Part shown: positions 1-8,306 of the stretch, one piece after another | Numbering within the stretch: the stretch's first letter is position 1 | Layout of the letters: every line of letters begins with the position of its first letter | Origin: Candidatus Thorarchaeota archaeon | GTDB taxonomy: Archaea > Asgardarchaeota > Thorarchaeia > Thorarchaeales > Thorarchaeaceae | NCBI GenBank assembly: GCA_008080745.1 | Contig: SHMX01000003.1 | Location: 220,971-284,970 of the forward strand | DNA length: 64,000 nt | Direction of reading: 5' to 3' | Program-made: the position numbers and the translations under genes | The notes under the pieces: generated by a model | What the model saw: the letters and a program-made list of their open reading frames with translations, nothing else | What the model was told of the DNA's origin: nothing | The model's database searches: none

Positions 1-2
1 TA

Positions 3-962
3 AAATATGGGCATGTTCGTCTCGGTCTTGATACGGGGATTAAAAATGAAACCACACTTCTATCGCATTCCCATGCAGATCATATTGGTAGACTTGATAT
101 TGCTCACCGAGTAATTGCAACTCAAGGAACATTTGATACCTTAGAAGCTAGAAACGGGAGAGCAGATTGTAAGAGAACTGTCCTCCACTATGGAGATTCT
201 ACAGGACAACTGGGAGTAATAATCACTGCATTTGATGCAGGTCATGTCCTGGGCTCGACCATGTTTCATATGGAATTTGATGATGACCTTTCTATTCTTT
301 ACACAGGTGACTTCAACGTTGAGGATAGCTTAGTACATAAAGCAGCTCAGGCAGTTAAGGCGGATGTTCTCATAACAGAAGCCACCTATGGCTCACCAGA
401 ATGGATATTCCCCAAAAGAGAAGAAACATATTTCCAGATTCTAAAGACTGCACAGGATGAAATAGCCAGGGGAAAGATTCCTGTGTTTCAAGCATACTCT
501 CTGGGAAAAGCACAGGAGGCAATAGCGCTTCTTGAGTATCGAGATATTCCAGTGGTAAGTGGAAATGGGACTATTGACACCGTAAATGATGCGTACAATA
601 AACATGGAGCAGGATTGAATGCAGTATCAATACGTTCCGGTGAAGCAATTGATAATCTCGACGAGGGATGTGCAATAGTCAGTTCATCACCCGCTCATAC
701 ATTTACAAATATACGAAAAATACTTGGATCAGAGTTGGCAAGAGAAGTAAGAAATAGAGCAGTGACATATTCACTATCAGGTTGGACGTTAGGAGGATAC
801 CGAGGAAAAGGTTTTCCATTGAGTGCACATACCGATTTTCCACATCTGATCGAGTTTGCAAAAAAGGTAGATCCAAGAATCGCATATGTGTTTACGGGTA
901 ATGCTGGGGTTCTTGCATCTCATCTACATGAAGAAGGTATCACAGCCGTTCCACTGGAGTGA
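3..962 (+). CDS. Beta-CASP / metallo-beta-lactamase fold nuclease, 5' end cut by window
   Basis: The reading frame is open from base 3, so the gene starts before the window and the track start at 261 is internal. The visible part has the metallo-beta-lactamase zinc motif HSHADH, then DAGHVLGS, TGDFN, EATYG and, later, SLGKAQEA and LSAHTDF. These correspond to the zinc-ligand and beta-CASP motifs of CPSF73/RNase J/SNM1-type nucleases. The family cleaves RNA or DNA in the cytoplasm; which substrate applies here cannot be decided. It ends four bases before the next gene, so the two are probably co-transcribed. Confidence 0.85.
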   Translation, partial: KYGHVRLGLDTGIKNETTLLSHSHADHIGRLDIAHRVIATQGTFDTLEARNGRADCKRTVLHYGDSTGQLGVIITAFDAGHVLGSTMFHMEFDDDLSILYTGDFNVEDSLVHKAAQAVKADVLITEATYGSPEWIFPKREETYFQILKTAQDEIARGKIPVFQAYSLGKAQEAIALLEYRDIPVVSGNGTIDTVNDAYNKHGAGLNAVSIRSGEAIDNLDEGCAIVSSSPAHTFTNIRKILGSELAREVRNRAVTYSLSGWTLGGYRGKGFPLSAHTDFPHLIEFAKKVDPRIAYVFTGNAGVLASHLHEEGITAVPLE

Positions 963-966
963 GAAG

Positions 967-1539
967 ATGTTCGAAGATGAATTATCGGAATTAGTAGAGC
1001 CAATCCATGCAGACTCGTTCTTTTCTGTAGCTATATCTGGAGAGATTCATGAAAGACTCACTTTCGAATATCTGGATCCTGATGGATACTATAGAAGGGT
1101 GATTCGTGATGAAGACTTGCTTAGAGAAGAAATAGAAAAACTGGTAAACAACATGCAATACTATCTTGATAAAGAAAGGGTAGAGATAAACGATCAACGT
1201 GTTCGTTCTAACGTGGTATATGCTGATATTTTCACGAAAGGAGCAAGTGATGTCGTTGCTATGACCTATCTTATTGACTTTGCAGGGAGATTTCAGCAAG
1301 GTATCAATAGAATCGTAACCTGGTTGGAAGAAGAGATTGCACCCTATGATTTTGAGATAATATGGAGGTTTCCTGCTGGAACGGAAATACGGGAGATTGA
1401 TACTTTATTGGATTATGAGATCTATGAAGATATTGTGACTCTCTGGGCTCTTGAAGGGGAAGATGTAGGTGGATATGAAAGAATGGAATTCATATTGCCA
1501 ATGGAAATTCTTGACACACGAACAAGGAGGGACCTCTAG
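967..1539 (+). CDS. Unknown 190-aa acidic protein downstream of the MBL nuclease
   Basis: I do not recognise the family. The track ORF begins at 886, but the ATG at 967 follows the previous stop by four bases and has GAGTGAGAAG just upstream, so 967 is the better start. The protein is soluble-looking, rich in Glu/Asp and aromatics, with no signal peptide, membrane segment or Cys pair. Its stop overlaps the GTG of the next gene (TAGTG), a sign of translational coupling. An accessory role with the nuclease is only an inference from the operon. Confidence 0.8.
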   Translation: MFEDELSELVEPIHADSFFSVAISGEIHERLTFEYLDPDGYYRRVIRDEDLLREEIEKLVNNMQYYLDKERVEINDQRVRSNVVYADIFTKGASDVVAMTYLIDFAGRFQQGINRIVTWLEEEIAPYDFEIIWRFPAGTEIREIDTLLDYEIYEDIVTLWALEGEDVGGYERMEFILPMEILDTRTRRDL

Positions 1540-1787
1540 TGCAGATAAACAGTATTTTACAGATGGTTGCAATATCTGTCATTATTGCAGGAATTGTTTT
1601 TGTTATCCTCGGAATTCTTCAGTCCAGAAAATCTTCACAGGACTCGGAAATGAAAAGTGAGAGTAAAGGAATTATTCTCTTGGGGCCTATACCCATAGTA
1701 TGGGGTTTTGGAGATAGGGGAAAAATCCTGATGATGGTGCTATTTATTGTAATAGTTTCAATCTATTTTGTACTATATCTCCTTTAA
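1539..1787 (+). CDS. DUF131 / TIGR00304-type small membrane protein
   Basis: This 82-aa protein has two hydrophobic segments (about residues 7-27 and 62-82) flanking a short polar part with GIILLGPIPIVWGF. That motif resembles the archaeal DUF131/TIGR00304 family of uncharacterised membrane proteins. The GTG start shares one base with the preceding stop. The 3' end overlaps the convergent zinc-ribbon gene by four bases. Function is unknown. Confidence 0.8.
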   Translation: MQINSILQMVAISVIIAGIVFVILGILQSRKSSQDSEMKSESKGIILLGPIPIVWGFGDRGKILMMVLFIVIVSIYFVLYLL

Positions 1788-2041
1788 CCATTCCAACCAC
1801 ATTCGGGGCAGATATTTGCTCCCTTTATTGTCCGGACAAGTTTTCCAGCAATAAGACACTCAGGACAAATTTCAAGCTTCTCTTCACATTGTGGACACGT
1901 TATGTGTCGTCCCAAGTCTCTGATACAGGTAATTGTTCCACAAGTTGGACATTTAATGGCGTGATCGTGGCAGAATTCATTCTTACATTTATCACACCTA
2001 ATTTTTGCTTTGGCTCGGCATAGAGGACACGATTTAGCCAT
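1784..2041 (-). CDS. Small multi-zinc-ribbon protein
   Basis: This 85-aa protein is packed with CxxC knuckles: CPLC, CDKC, CPTC, CPQC, CPEC near residue 60 and a final CPEC, plus a CHDHA segment. Several zinc ions would be bound, as in archaeal zinc-ribbon adaptor proteins. There is no other domain. It starts at ATG 2041 and is read away from the neighbouring zinc-ribbon gene at 2169, so the 127-bp gap is a divergent promoter region. A protein- or nucleic-acid-binding role is inferred only. Confidence 0.85.
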   Translation of the reverse strand: MAKSCPLCRAKAKIRCDKCKNEFCHDHAIKCPTCGTITCIRDLGRHITCPQCEEKLEICPECLIAGKLVRTIKGANICPECGWNG

Positions 2042-2168
2042 AACAATTGCCCCGATTATTCGCCCGTATTGATATAGATAAGTCTGTCCCCTGTGAAAGT
2101 TAGTATTACCTCAGCTGTACCAACCCTCATAGACAAAAAAGATACAACTCAGAGTGGAGCGATTGACA

Positions 2169-2414
2169 ATGATTTTCAGATGTAGGAACTGTGGTAACAC
2201 TTCTGCTGATATTGATATGGTCTTGGATGGAGCATGTACCTGTGGGTGTACAAGTTTTCAATTGGTCGAGCAAGAGCCAGCTGGATTGAATACGGGATTG
2301 CCAACAAAAGAGATGATACGACAAGATCTCCATAGTTGGATAGACTTGAACCTTGACGCATTGAAGCCTGAACAGATTTACAATATCAGAGTTAGATTCG
2401 AGGCCGAGGAGTAA
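2169..2414 (+). CDS. Zn-ribbon protein, DUF2072/OapC-like
   Basis: The N-terminus has the pattern CRNCG...CTCGC within the first 35 residues, followed by a short polar and helical tail. This resembles the archaeal Zn-ribbon family DUF2072 (OapC-like), whose members have the same layout. The track start is GTG 2154, but GGAG at 2156-2159 lies nine bases before ATG 2169, so 2169 (81 aa) is preferred. It converges on the helicase gene with an 11-base gap. Function unknown; family call is moderate. Confidence 0.75.
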   Translation: MIFRCRNCGNTSADIDMVLDGACTCGCTSFQLVEQEPAGLNTGLPTKEMIRQDLHSWIDLNLDALKPEQIYNIRVRFEAEE

Positions 2415-2425
2415 TTGGAGAATAT

Positions 2426-5059
2426 TCATTCATTCTCTGCAATTTCTTCTGATTTGGATTGCTTGGGTCTTTCGATTCTGGCAATCTGTTCTTCTATTTC
2501 TTCATTGATGTCAGTTTCACCTGCAACCTTGGCAACTCTTTGTACGGCTTTAAGATGATGAATTAACGAATCTAGCCATGAGAAGATGTCACCAGGATAA
2601 ACCCAAATTTCATATTCCTTCCTTAGTTTCGATGCAATGCCAGTTGGATTGAGACCTTCTTTTCGTTTCTCCACAATCCATTTGCCAAACTCTATCTTCC
2701 CATGATCGCAATCGGGATAGTCCTGACATCCACATTTGAAGAAGGTCTGAGCCCATTTTCCAAATACACTGAAAGCCCAATTTGGTAATCTTCCTGCGCC
2801 ACTCCCAGGAGTACTGACATTGCTCATATCAGCAAAAACACCAGAGAAGAGCCGAGTTGGCATATATGTTCGAAAAGCTGCATTTACTTCTTGTTGGAGT
2901 TTGTTACTCAGATAGGCATTTTCGAAGGGATTGAGCTTGATAGCAATCTCAAGTGTATCCATTTTTCTAACATTTTTTGCTACGTCAAACCCTTCTGAAG
3001 GAGTTAGAAATGATAGAGAGGTTGCTTTTCCGAGATCTGTAGGATGAGCCCCCCCTTCCTGAACGCGAATCATATGAGTTCGAACCAAATGTTTCAGGGC
3101 ATCCGAGGGGAGAACAGTTGCGGATAGCATTTTCTTGTAAAATCTTGCAACTGATTTTAGATCGGTCATTCCTGTTGAACATATAGTAGCAAGAATTTGT
3201 TCAGCACATTTCTCTGTATCTGCAAAAGGTTCGACATCCTCTATATCTCCAACCAATAAATCAGCTGCGATTTCATCCTCATATTTGTCCTGACCACCAT
3301 GGTATTTGCGTTCTGGTTGAACAACAAGATAGACTCTTCCCCGGTCATGTTTTCCCAATCTTCCTGCGCGTCCGAGCATCTGTTCAAACTCAGCGGTTGA
3401 TATCCAATTCGCACCCATAGCAAGGGACTCGAAAATAACCTGTGAAGCCGGTAAGTCAACACCAGCACCCAACGCAGCAGTGGTTACAACACATGGATAT
3501 CTCTGCTTTGCATAGGAATATTCTATACTGCGCCTCTTAGTATACGACAGACCCCCATGATATACAGCACTACGTATACCATGTTCACGAAGCCAATCAC
3601 TTATCGAATGAGCTCTTCTGCGTGAAAATGTGAATATAATTGACTGACCTTTATTACCTGAGCTGCTTTTGGTTCGAAATTCTGCATCGACTAACCGTCG
3701 AATGATGCGACGTTTGTCTTCATCATTACGTGCAAATACCAGATGACGTTCAAGAGGAACAGGTCTTCCATGATACTCAACTAATCTAAGATTCAACTCT
3801 TTTGCGAGCTGATCTGGAGACCCTACTGTAGCTGATAGAGCAAGAATTTGGGCTTTGGGATGATGAAACCGCATACGAGCAAGTAAACCGTCCAACTCGG
3901 GTCCTCTTTCTTCTTCTGCCAGATTTTGAATCTCATCAACTATAATTGTTCCAATATCTCCAATTTTTTTATGATCTCCAGATCTAAACAGCAAATCAAG
4001 AGCTTCGTAGGTTGCACAAATAATTTGAGATTTGGCGACATCCGTATCAACAATGATTTTTCCATCACTACCAACGTCAATCCGGGACATTCCAACGCGA
4101 ATTCCTACACGTAGGCCTAGTTTTTTGTAACGTTTTCGAAATGCATTGTATTTTTCATTTGTAAGAGCTACAAGAGGAGAGAGGTAAATCATCTTCTTTC
4201 CATCCATAGCTTTTGGAATGCCCGCTAGTTCACCCAGTAATGTTTTGCCAGAAGAAGTTGAAGATACTATCAACAGATTTCTTGCCTTTAACAAGCCAGC
4301 TTTTACTACCATTTCCTGAACAGGAAGTAATTGTGCCAAACCTTCCTCTTTGAGAATCTGTTTGAATGTATCAGGAATTTCTAAATCATCTATACTCCTA
4401 CCCTCTACCATCTTCCCCGCTGCCAACTCGTCGTACTTTGTAATTTCTGCATTGTAAACTGGATCAAACCCAGGTTTTAATAACTCGACTACTTCAGAGA
4501 CCGATTTGACACGGGATAATTGATGGTCCATATACTTCAGCATAGGTTTTGATAATTTAACACCCATTGATTTGAGATCGATATGCATATCAGAACGAGC
4601 ACATGAAAGGCAGGCAACTTCATTAGCTGAAACTTTAACAACATTTCGTTTAGTTAGTACTGTAAGACGGTCATTTCGAATACAGTTCTCACAGATAGGA
4701 ACCACTCTTGCCTTCGCAGCCTGCATACGTTTCAAGAAATCTTGTAGGTCTTTCAGAAAGGCTGGTTTATGTTTTGTTGGAACTAGAATGTGTTTAGCCT
4801 TTCTAAGAATCTCATGAAATTCCTTAGGTTGGAAATAGACTGGTTTGTTGTATTTCACAAACCACATCCTTCTGACCTCAAGCAGACCAGACCCTTTCCG
4901 CCCAAATTCTGCAATTCCAGCGAGGTAGCGACGTTGACGGTCTCTAAGAACATCTGAAAAAAGTTCTACTGTGACACTCATTTCCTGCCTAGAATCACGT
5001 ATGACAAGGGAATATGGTTTGGCAAGCCGCCTTTGAATGTCAGCATCTGCAACCTCCAC
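2426..5059 (-). CDS. SF2 DEAD/DEAH-type helicase with terminal Cys clusters
   Basis: This 877-aa protein has an N-terminal domain with two Cys pairs (CENC near residue 123, CLSC near 150). The helicase core follows: motif I SSTSSGKT near 265, DEIQ near 375, SAT near 410, and the motif VI region QMLGRAGR near 563. The order and spacing match Ski2/Hel308-like superfamily 2 enzymes. A second Cys/His cluster (CGCQDYPDCDH) follows near 780. Archaeal helicases with DUF5814-like ends have this layout. ATP-driven unwinding of DNA or RNA is expected; the substrate is unknown. It starts at GTG 5059 without a clear ribosome site. Two unknown genes lie upstream on the same strand. Confidence 0.88.
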   Translation of the reverse strand: MEVADADIQRRLAKPYSLVIRDSRQEMSVTVELFSDVLRDRQRRYLAGIAEFGRKGSGLLEVRRMWFVKYNKPVYFQPKEFHEILRKAKHILVPTKHKPAFLKDLQDFLKRMQAAKARVVPICENCIRNDRLTVLTKRNVVKVSANEVACLSCARSDMHIDLKSMGVKLSKPMLKYMDHQLSRVKSVSEVVELLKPGFDPVYNAEITKYDELAAGKMVEGRSIDDLEIPDTFKQILKEEGLAQLLPVQEMVVKAGLLKARNLLIVSSTSSGKTLLGELAGIPKAMDGKKMIYLSPLVALTNEKYNAFRKRYKKLGLRVGIRVGMSRIDVGSDGKIIVDTDVAKSQIICATYEALDLLFRSGDHKKIGDIGTIIVDEIQNLAEEERGPELDGLLARMRFHHPKAQILALSATVGSPDQLAKELNLRLVEYHGRPVPLERHLVFARNDEDKRRIIRRLVDAEFRTKSSSGNKGQSIIFTFSRRRAHSISDWLREHGIRSAVYHGGLSYTKRRSIEYSYAKQRYPCVVTTAALGAGVDLPASQVIFESLAMGANWISTAEFEQMLGRAGRLGKHDRGRVYLVVQPERKYHGGQDKYEDEIAADLLVGDIEDVEPFADTEKCAEQILATICSTGMTDLKSVARFYKKMLSATVLPSDALKHLVRTHMIRVQEGGAHPTDLGKATSLSFLTPSEGFDVAKNVRKMDTLEIAIKLNPFENAYLSNKLQQEVNAAFRTYMPTRLFSGVFADMSNVSTPGSGAGRLPNWAFSVFGKWAQTFFKCGCQDYPDCDHGKIEFGKWIVEKRKEGLNPTGIASKLRKEYEIWVYPGDIFSWLDSLIHHLKAVQRVAKVAGETDINEEIEEQIARIERPKQSKSEEIAENE

Positions 5060-5113
5060 TTTATTGGCCTCTTGAAGGCGTGAAAAGGAATGAGCAAAAC
5101 TCTTTTGGTCTAT

Positions 5114-5887
5114 TCAAATATCATAGATGAAAGAATCGACATTTCTCTTGATTTTATCTAGAGTTTCTTCATATTCTGATCGAATGGCATCGGCCCCCAT
5201 GGAGGAATCAAAACCGGATCGCTCAACAACCATCCATTCACTCATAATATCCTCATCGAGAAATTTGTTGAATTTGCGTTCATGAGTAGACATCACTTCC
5301 ATCCGCTCAGGATTGATGTAACCACGAGTTTCAAAGGTTTCTACTAATTTACGATACATTGGACCATTCGCTCCACCAAGAATAAATCGAGCCCGCATAA
5401 CACCAGAAATGTGTGACACTTTAATTTTCTGAACCATCTCACGATAATGAATGGTCCTGGGAACAGACGTATCGCCTTTGATTCTAGCTACAGGCCTTTC
5501 AGCAAGAATGTTACCCTTTTCCAGAACTAGCTGACGCAAAACTGTAACAATCTCTTCTTCTTCTCTGGAAGCTAAAGGATCAATGACTTCAGGATTGATT
5601 ATATCTACTGCAGGAACAGGTTCGTCCATTCTCAGTTCGGTCGGGTCAAAAAGGAGAGCACATATAGGTTTGAGGATATCCATGCGTCGGTTACCACTCT
5701 CTGCAACACCTTTAAAGATACCCGGTCCGATTAATCCAGATATCACTGTAGACCCACGTAACATAGACCACAATTGACGTGAAATAATTAGCACTTTTCC
5801 AGTCAGGTCAGCATCTCGGAAGATACCGACATCGTATTCAAATGATTCTACATCGAGTAGCCAGTAGAGTGGGGCTGTATCTATCAT
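5114..5887 (-). CDS. Unknown 257-aa protein of the helicase operon
   Basis: I do not recognise the family. The protein is soluble, mixed alpha/beta, with no Cys cluster or nucleotide-binding loop. A glycine-rich stretch (FILGGANGP) lies near residue 170 and the acidic C-terminus is likely helical. Its ATG overlaps the upstream stop (ATGA), and the helicase gene begins 54 bases downstream, so three genes probably form one unit. A partnership with the helicase is an inference from this arrangement. Confidence 0.75.
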   Translation of the reverse strand: MIDTAPLYWLLDVESFEYDVGIFRDADLTGKVLIISRQLWSMLRGSTVISGLIGPGIFKGVAESGNRRMDILKPICALLFDPTELRMDEPVPAVDIINPEVIDPLASREEEEIVTVLRQLVLEKGNILAERPVARIKGDTSVPRTIHYREMVQKIKVSHISGVMRARFILGGANGPMYRKLVETFETRGYINPERMEVMSTHERKFNKFLDEDIMSEWMVVERSGFDSSMGADAIRSEYEETLDKIKRNVDSFIYDI

Positions 5888-7116
5888 TCTGTTTTTGCCT
5901 CGTAAGCATATTCATCAATATATTCATAGATTATCTGGACTACCAAGCTATTACGATTATCAGATGCAACCCCATTTAGTCTTTCTTCGGTCTTATCGGC
6001 TAATTCATCAAGAGAGGGTATATCCAGTTTCAGACGATCATTCAATTCTCGAATGCACATCATAACACAATCTTGTAGTGGTATTCCCTGATATATGAGA
6101 ACTCGTACAACTCGCTCTATTCTTTCAGTCAGATAAGCGATACGTTCATCTCGGCTTCTACGTTTGGCTAAGTAAACATCACGCTCCAGAAAGTCGAAGG
6201 GAGACACCATATCTGGTTCCGTTTTCCCACCACGTGTAGATCCAGCACCTACTTCGACAAAGGAGGATTTATCTCCACGACCAGTAGGTTTGGGAGCAAT
6301 ATGCAAGAGTAAATGAGAGAGAGCAGGTATGGATAATGTGTTCAGCTCTGAGTCAAGGTCAGATATCAGAGTATCAAGTCGTTTCAATGAGGAATCAATA
6401 GTTGCAGACTCTGTAGGCCCACCCATTGCTTTACGCAGAATCCTGAAGAGTGCCTGACAACGCCTTCGTAAATGAAGCACTCTACCTTTGAGGGTTGCAG
6501 ATTTCCATCTGGTTATGGCAGGTCCAAGAAACATCAACGCATCCTCAGTATTTGATTTAGGATGATCACTTAGCCACGCCTCTACAACCGGAGCAAGGTA
6601 TCCCTCAGCAAGCTTTGTTCTTGATGCAACAACATGAATCGCCTTTTCCAATGAAATATTACTTTCATCAATTGCCCCTTCAAGGTTTGCTAACTCACGT
6701 AACTTGAAATCAAAATTACGTACGAAGCTACCATAGACATATTCAATCCATCTGCCCTCCAGAAGGGCGAATTCCATAATATTACCGGGTATATTAGGAA
6801 TCTCTTCACCAATAGAGGCTCTACGATTAAGCTCAGTCATGAAATACAGAATAGCATCTTTGAGTGACAGAATACCATCAAGGTTAATGAGATACGAAAT
6901 CATAGCGATTTGAAGTGGACAGGAATATTCCTCTGCAATCTTCTTTGCTTCCACAACCGATATTCTCCTCGAGCGTTCTTGCAGGTTAGTATACTTCTCA
7001 GCGAATTCTCTGGTAAGTCTCTGGCGACTTGATACTGCAAGTTTTTCAAGGTCGGTTTCAGTCTGCAATGGATACTCCTCTATCCTGAATTTAACTCTCA
7101 ATGGAGAGCCATGCAA
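5884..7116 (-). CDS. Unknown 410-aa helical protein, first gene of the helicase operon
   Basis: No family is recognised. The sequence is almost wholly helix-forming, with many Arg, Glu and Leu residues and a low-complexity linker near residues 280-305 (SSFVEVGAGSTRGGKTE) that separates two helical parts. There is no signal peptide, membrane helix or catalytic motif. Its last four bases overlap the start of the 257-aa gene. It may be a scaffold or regulator for the helicase, which is inference. Confidence 0.75.
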   Translation of the reverse strand: MHGSPLRVKFRIEEYPLQTETDLEKLAVSSRQRLTREFAEKYTNLQERSRRISVVEAKKIAEEYSCPLQIAMISYLINLDGILSLKDAILYFMTELNRRASIGEEIPNIPGNIMEFALLEGRWIEYVYGSFVRNFDFKLRELANLEGAIDESNISLEKAIHVVASRTKLAEGYLAPVVEAWLSDHPKSNTEDALMFLGPAITRWKSATLKGRVLHLRRRCQALFRILRKAMGGPTESATIDSSLKRLDTLISDLDSELNTLSIPALSHLLLHIAPKPTGRGDKSSFVEVGAGSTRGGKTEPDMVSPFDFLERDVYLAKRRSRDERIAYLTERIERVVRVLIYQGIPLQDCVMMCIRELNDRLKLDIPSLDELADKTEERLNGVASDNRNSLVVQIIYEYIDEYAYEAKTE

Positions 7117-7201
7117 TTCTAACCTTGATTTGATAAAATATGTTTACTGTGTATACTCTCTTCGAAAAATCATAGGGTAATGATTGAGATTGTATCCTAA
7201 A

Positions 7202-7405
7202 CTACATAATAAATGCAAGGAGAAGGAAGTGGAGACCGAATCCCAGAAAAATAGCTCCAAACAAACCGGACATAATTACCCTAAATAAGGATAGATGACG
7301 ACCGTGTTCAACATGGATGACTAGCCAGCCAAATGCCATCATACCAAAGATGATGTAAGCGGCTGCAAAGTATATGTACAGGGATTCAACGACTATCTGA
7401 AGCAT
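7202..7405 (-). CDS. Small two-helix membrane protein
   Basis: This 67-aa protein is mostly hydrophobic, with segments at about residues 9-29 and 42-66 separated by a short basic loop (HVEHGRH). The start ATG 7405 is preceded by AGGAATAAC. It stands alone between two longer minus-strand genes. Function is unknown. Confidence 0.6.
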   Translation of the reverse strand: MLQIVVESLYIYFAAAYIIFGMMAFGWLVIHVEHGRHLSLFRVIMSGLFGAIFLGFGLHFLLLAFIM

Positions 7406-7484
7406 TTGTTATTCCTCTTTTGTCCGGTAGGTATCTCTGCCATTAAGTAGTCAATTTAAACATCACGGTCGTCCAGCTATTGCA

Positions 7485-8246
7485 TTACACAAAGAACTCG
7501 TATTCAAATGAGTGCTCTTCTCCATCAATATCGATGGTGCGAACGAGTTTTCCACGCTTCTTAGCTTGTTTCCGCTTCTCTTTGAAGGACATATTTGGAT
7601 CGTCAGGGATCTCGATATCCTCTATATGAAGTAAATTCACTACGGAAATTGATTTGACATCTTCCGTAATTTTATCTTTTACATCAGGAATCAATTCATC
7701 GAACAGATAATCTTTGACCTCATCTGTATTATCGAGTGCACCAGTACAGAAATTAGGGGCTTTAGCCTCCTCTTCATCAGCAACAGGTTTTTGTGGTCGA
7801 GCTTTGGTTTTTAGTTTCCAAGGCTTTTTAGCTGGTTTGGGACTTAAATCTAAGAGATAGAAAGTTTCAGGGTCCGCTAGATCCAATAATGCAGCAATAT
7901 CATCTCTAGCTGCTTGCTCATTGATTTTGGCTTGGAATGTGAACGTACCACCCTTTTTCTTCTTCTTCTTAAATTCCAGAGGCATGTTTAGAGCAGCAAA
8001 CTCTTCTCTTCTGTCATCATAAGTGATGATGCTACCTTTGACTTTGTGAGACCCTTCTGGTCCAGTAGCCAGATATGTCTTAAGAATTGCCTTCTCTAAG
8101 TCCATATCAACTTTGAAAGTAATTCTTGATGAAGTTATTCTCAATTCTGCACGTGGGCCTACATGCTCACCAATGCCAAACTTTACCAGTCTAGCATGAG
8201 CAAATTCATCAGCTTTACCATGGATTATCTTTGCTATCCAATTCAT
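7485..8246 (-). CDS. Unknown 253-aa protein with Lys-rich linker
   Basis: No known family is apparent. The first 110 residues look like a beta-rich domain and contain a run of six lysines (FKKKKKKGG). A Lys/Pro linker follows near 140-160, then an acidic helical C-terminal part. There is no signal peptide or membrane segment. The run of AAG/AAA codons is not a frameshift, because the frame is continuous with normal composition on both sides. Confidence 0.75.
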   Translation of the reverse strand: MNWIAKIIHGKADEFAHARLVKFGIGEHVGPRAELRITSSRITFKVDMDLEKAILKTYLATGPEGSHKVKGSIITYDDRREEFAALNMPLEFKKKKKKGGTFTFQAKINEQAARDDIAALLDLADPETFYLLDLSPKPAKKPWKLKTKARPQKPVADEEEAKAPNFCTGALDNTDEVKDYLFDELIPDVKDKITEDVKSISVVNLLHIEDIEIPDDPNMSFKEKRKQAKKRGKLVRTIDIDGEEHSFEYEFFV

Positions 8247-8306
8247 GCCTATTCAACTCGGTTTTACTCGTTTGTCCCTTTGATTTAAAGCTGTCGTGAA
8301 TCAAGC

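Noticed and set aside
7960-7985. Run of Lys codons as a frameshift site
   Set aside because: Frame and composition are continuous on both sides.
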